Translations under genes and position numbers: made by a program | NCBI GenBank assembly: GCA_039821605.1 | Contig: JBCBNV010000001.1 | Span: 930,001-994,000, forward strand | From: CALBPI01 sp039821605 | GTDB lineage: Bacteria > Pseudomonadota > Gammaproteobacteria > Steroidobacterales > Woeseiaceae | Direction: 5' to 3' | Length of the DNA: 64,000 nucleotides | Shown: in pieces, positions 63,586-64,000 of the stretch | Numbering within the stretch: position 1 is the first letter of the stretch | Layout: each line of letters starts with the position of its first letter | The notes under the pieces: generated by a model | What the model was told of the DNA's origin: nothing | The model's input: the letters and a program-made list of their open reading frames with translations, nothing else | Database searches by the model: none

Positions 63586-63699
63586 ACTCATCTCTCGACG
63601 GTATGTGACCGTCCGAAGGAGTTGGCACCTTGCGCGTGGGTTAGACGTGCAGGTTGCCCCGGCGTCAAAGGGCCTGTCCCTCAGCCGGTCTCGATGAGT
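63586..63699 (-). promoter_or_regulatory. SAM-I (S-box) riboswitch aptamer
   Basis: On the minus strand helix P1 pairs ACTCATC (63699-63693) with GATGAGT (63592-63586). The core motifs occur in order: CGAGA, GAGGGACAGGCCC, TTTGACGCCGGGGCAACC, AAGGTGCCAACTCC, then GAGAGATGAG. These match the S-box consensus GAGGGA-x-TGGCCC / GCCCGGCAACC / AAGGTGCCAATTCC closely. It precedes metY-metX, methionine genes commonly repressed by SAM. The aptamer call is firm. Confidence 0.93.
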
Positions 63700-63731
63700 A
63701 CGGGCGGATGGTGATTGAGTCGCGGGTTCGC

Positions 63732-63737
63732 TGTCAA
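63732..63737 (-). promoter_or_regulatory. Probable -35 of the metY-metX transcript
   Basis: TTGACA on the minus strand lies 33 nt before the riboswitch aptamer, at the right distance for a promoter. A matching -10 is weak (around CAATCA), so only the -35 is convincing. Confidence 0.4.
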
Positions 63738-63779
63738 GCCTTCGAAACAGTTGCACGCGCAAGGTTTCCAACGTAGCAT

Positions 63780-63815
63780 TTGCGTCAATGTAATAGTACG
63801 CTAATACACTATTAC
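63780..63815 (+). promoter_or_regulatory. Promoter and overlapping operator of the TrpR-like gene
   Basis: TTGCGT (63780-63785), 16 nt, TAATAC (63802-63807) is a promoter-like pair. A perfect inverted repeat GTAATAGT (63790-63797)-N10-ACTATTAC (63808-63815) flanks the -10. Seen another way, TACGCTAA, TACACTAT and TACGCTAT follow each other as three 8-bp units. The half-site differs from the E. coli trp operator half GTACTAGT at one base. The position fits autorepression. Confidence 0.55.
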
Positions 63816-63867
63816 GCTATTGCAACCCAAGCCGCGCCCTGTGGGCCGCACCAGCCAGGTCGATGCC

Positions 63868-64000
63868 ATGAAGCCGAACCGCAACATCCAGGGAAAACGC
63901 CAGCGCGCCGCCGAGCGGTCATTGTGCAAGGCGCTGAGCGCGCTGGCCCAGACCAACGACGTGCATGCGCTGCTCGAGGACTTGTGCACACCCGCAGAAC
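63868..64000 (+). CDS. TrpR/YerC-family transcriptional regulator, 5' part only
   Basis: The first 44 codons are present and the window ends inside the gene. SLCKALSALAQTNDVHALLE followed by DLCTPAE aligns with both Trp repressor (FVDLLKNAYQNDLHLPLL, MLTPDE) and the YerC/YecD relatives (EDLCT). The helix-turn-helix lies beyond the window. The ATG at 63868 with CAGGT upstream is preferred, and a GTG at 63841 is in frame. Whether it senses tryptophan cannot be judged without the rest. Confidence 0.65.
   Translation, partial: MKPNRNIQGKRQRAAERSLCKALSALAQTNDVHALLEDLCTPAE

Overview
The window is a GC-rich, densely packed chromosomal segment of a gammaproteobacterium, judged from gene families and gene order: fabD-fabG-acpP-fabF-pabB-pabC-mltG-tmk-holB-pilZ, long-form plsB, a rhombosortase beside type II secretion genes, and a TtpC-type TonB cluster. 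It looks like a free-living, probably marine or soil heterotroph. The exact order or family cannot be fixed from the sequence alone. I recognise no rRNA, tRNA, transposase, integrase, prophage or CRISPR array, so nearly everything reads as core genome.

Layout. 1-383: a possible 20-codon microgene (minus strand) with its own terminator. 384-4853: a DUF1800 lipoprotein, a Tat-exported DUF1501 protein, an ECF sigma factor, a small membrane protein in the anti-sigma position and a small exported protein. 4860-10461 (minus): plsB, a HAD-PlsC fusion and recQ, overlapping by 4 nt at each junction. 10648-12573: a membrane diguanylate cyclase. 12575-14019 (minus): a glycerophosphodiester phosphodiesterase and a TIR-like protein. 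14180-18099: an EEP-family hydrolase, a FadJ-like beta-oxidation enzyme and a cyclic-nucleotide-binding/rhodanese protein. 18126-26828 (minus): the fatty-acid, folate and DNA-replication housekeeping cluster. 26866-27480 (minus): a rhombosortase. 27607-33245: gspG-H-I-J-K-L-M-N. 33242-40502 (minus): an AddAB-like helicase-nuclease pair behind an alanine-type aminotransferase. 41105-42795: etfBA. 42852-46622: catabolic and redox genes. 46732-52270 (minus): a TonB energising cluster. 52649-54998: divergent acyl-CoA dehydrogenase and quinone oxidoreductase. 55076-60986: the ilvC-leuACDB operon with a leucine/valine attenuator. 60992-63699 (minus): metY-metX behind a SAM-I riboswitch. 63868-64000: the start of a TrpR/YerC-family regulator, cut by the window end, with an inverted repeat over its probable promoter.

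Themes. Phospholipid and fatty-acid synthesis (plsB, PlsC fusion, fabDGF, acpP) and fatty-acid or branched-chain catabolism (FadJ-like enzyme, two acyl-CoA dehydrogenases, HMG-CoA lyase, ETF) are both well represented. Protein export is represented by the inner-membrane and pseudopilin half of a type II secretion system next to a rhombosortase, a family known to process GlyGly-CTERM proteins that use type II secretion. Amino-acid genes carry readable RNA control: a leader-peptide attenuator before ilvC and an S-box riboswitch before metY. A strong minus-strand terminator inside the leader of the aminotransferase gene suggests a third RNA-level control or a small RNA.

Most of this is conserved biology. 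The observations I rate most worth checking are the aminotransferase leader, the rhombosortase-gsp arrangement, the 20-codon microgene, the tandem-repeat operator at the right end, and the TIR-like gene coupled to a phosphodiesterase. I did not find convincing evidence of a wholly new multi-gene system.
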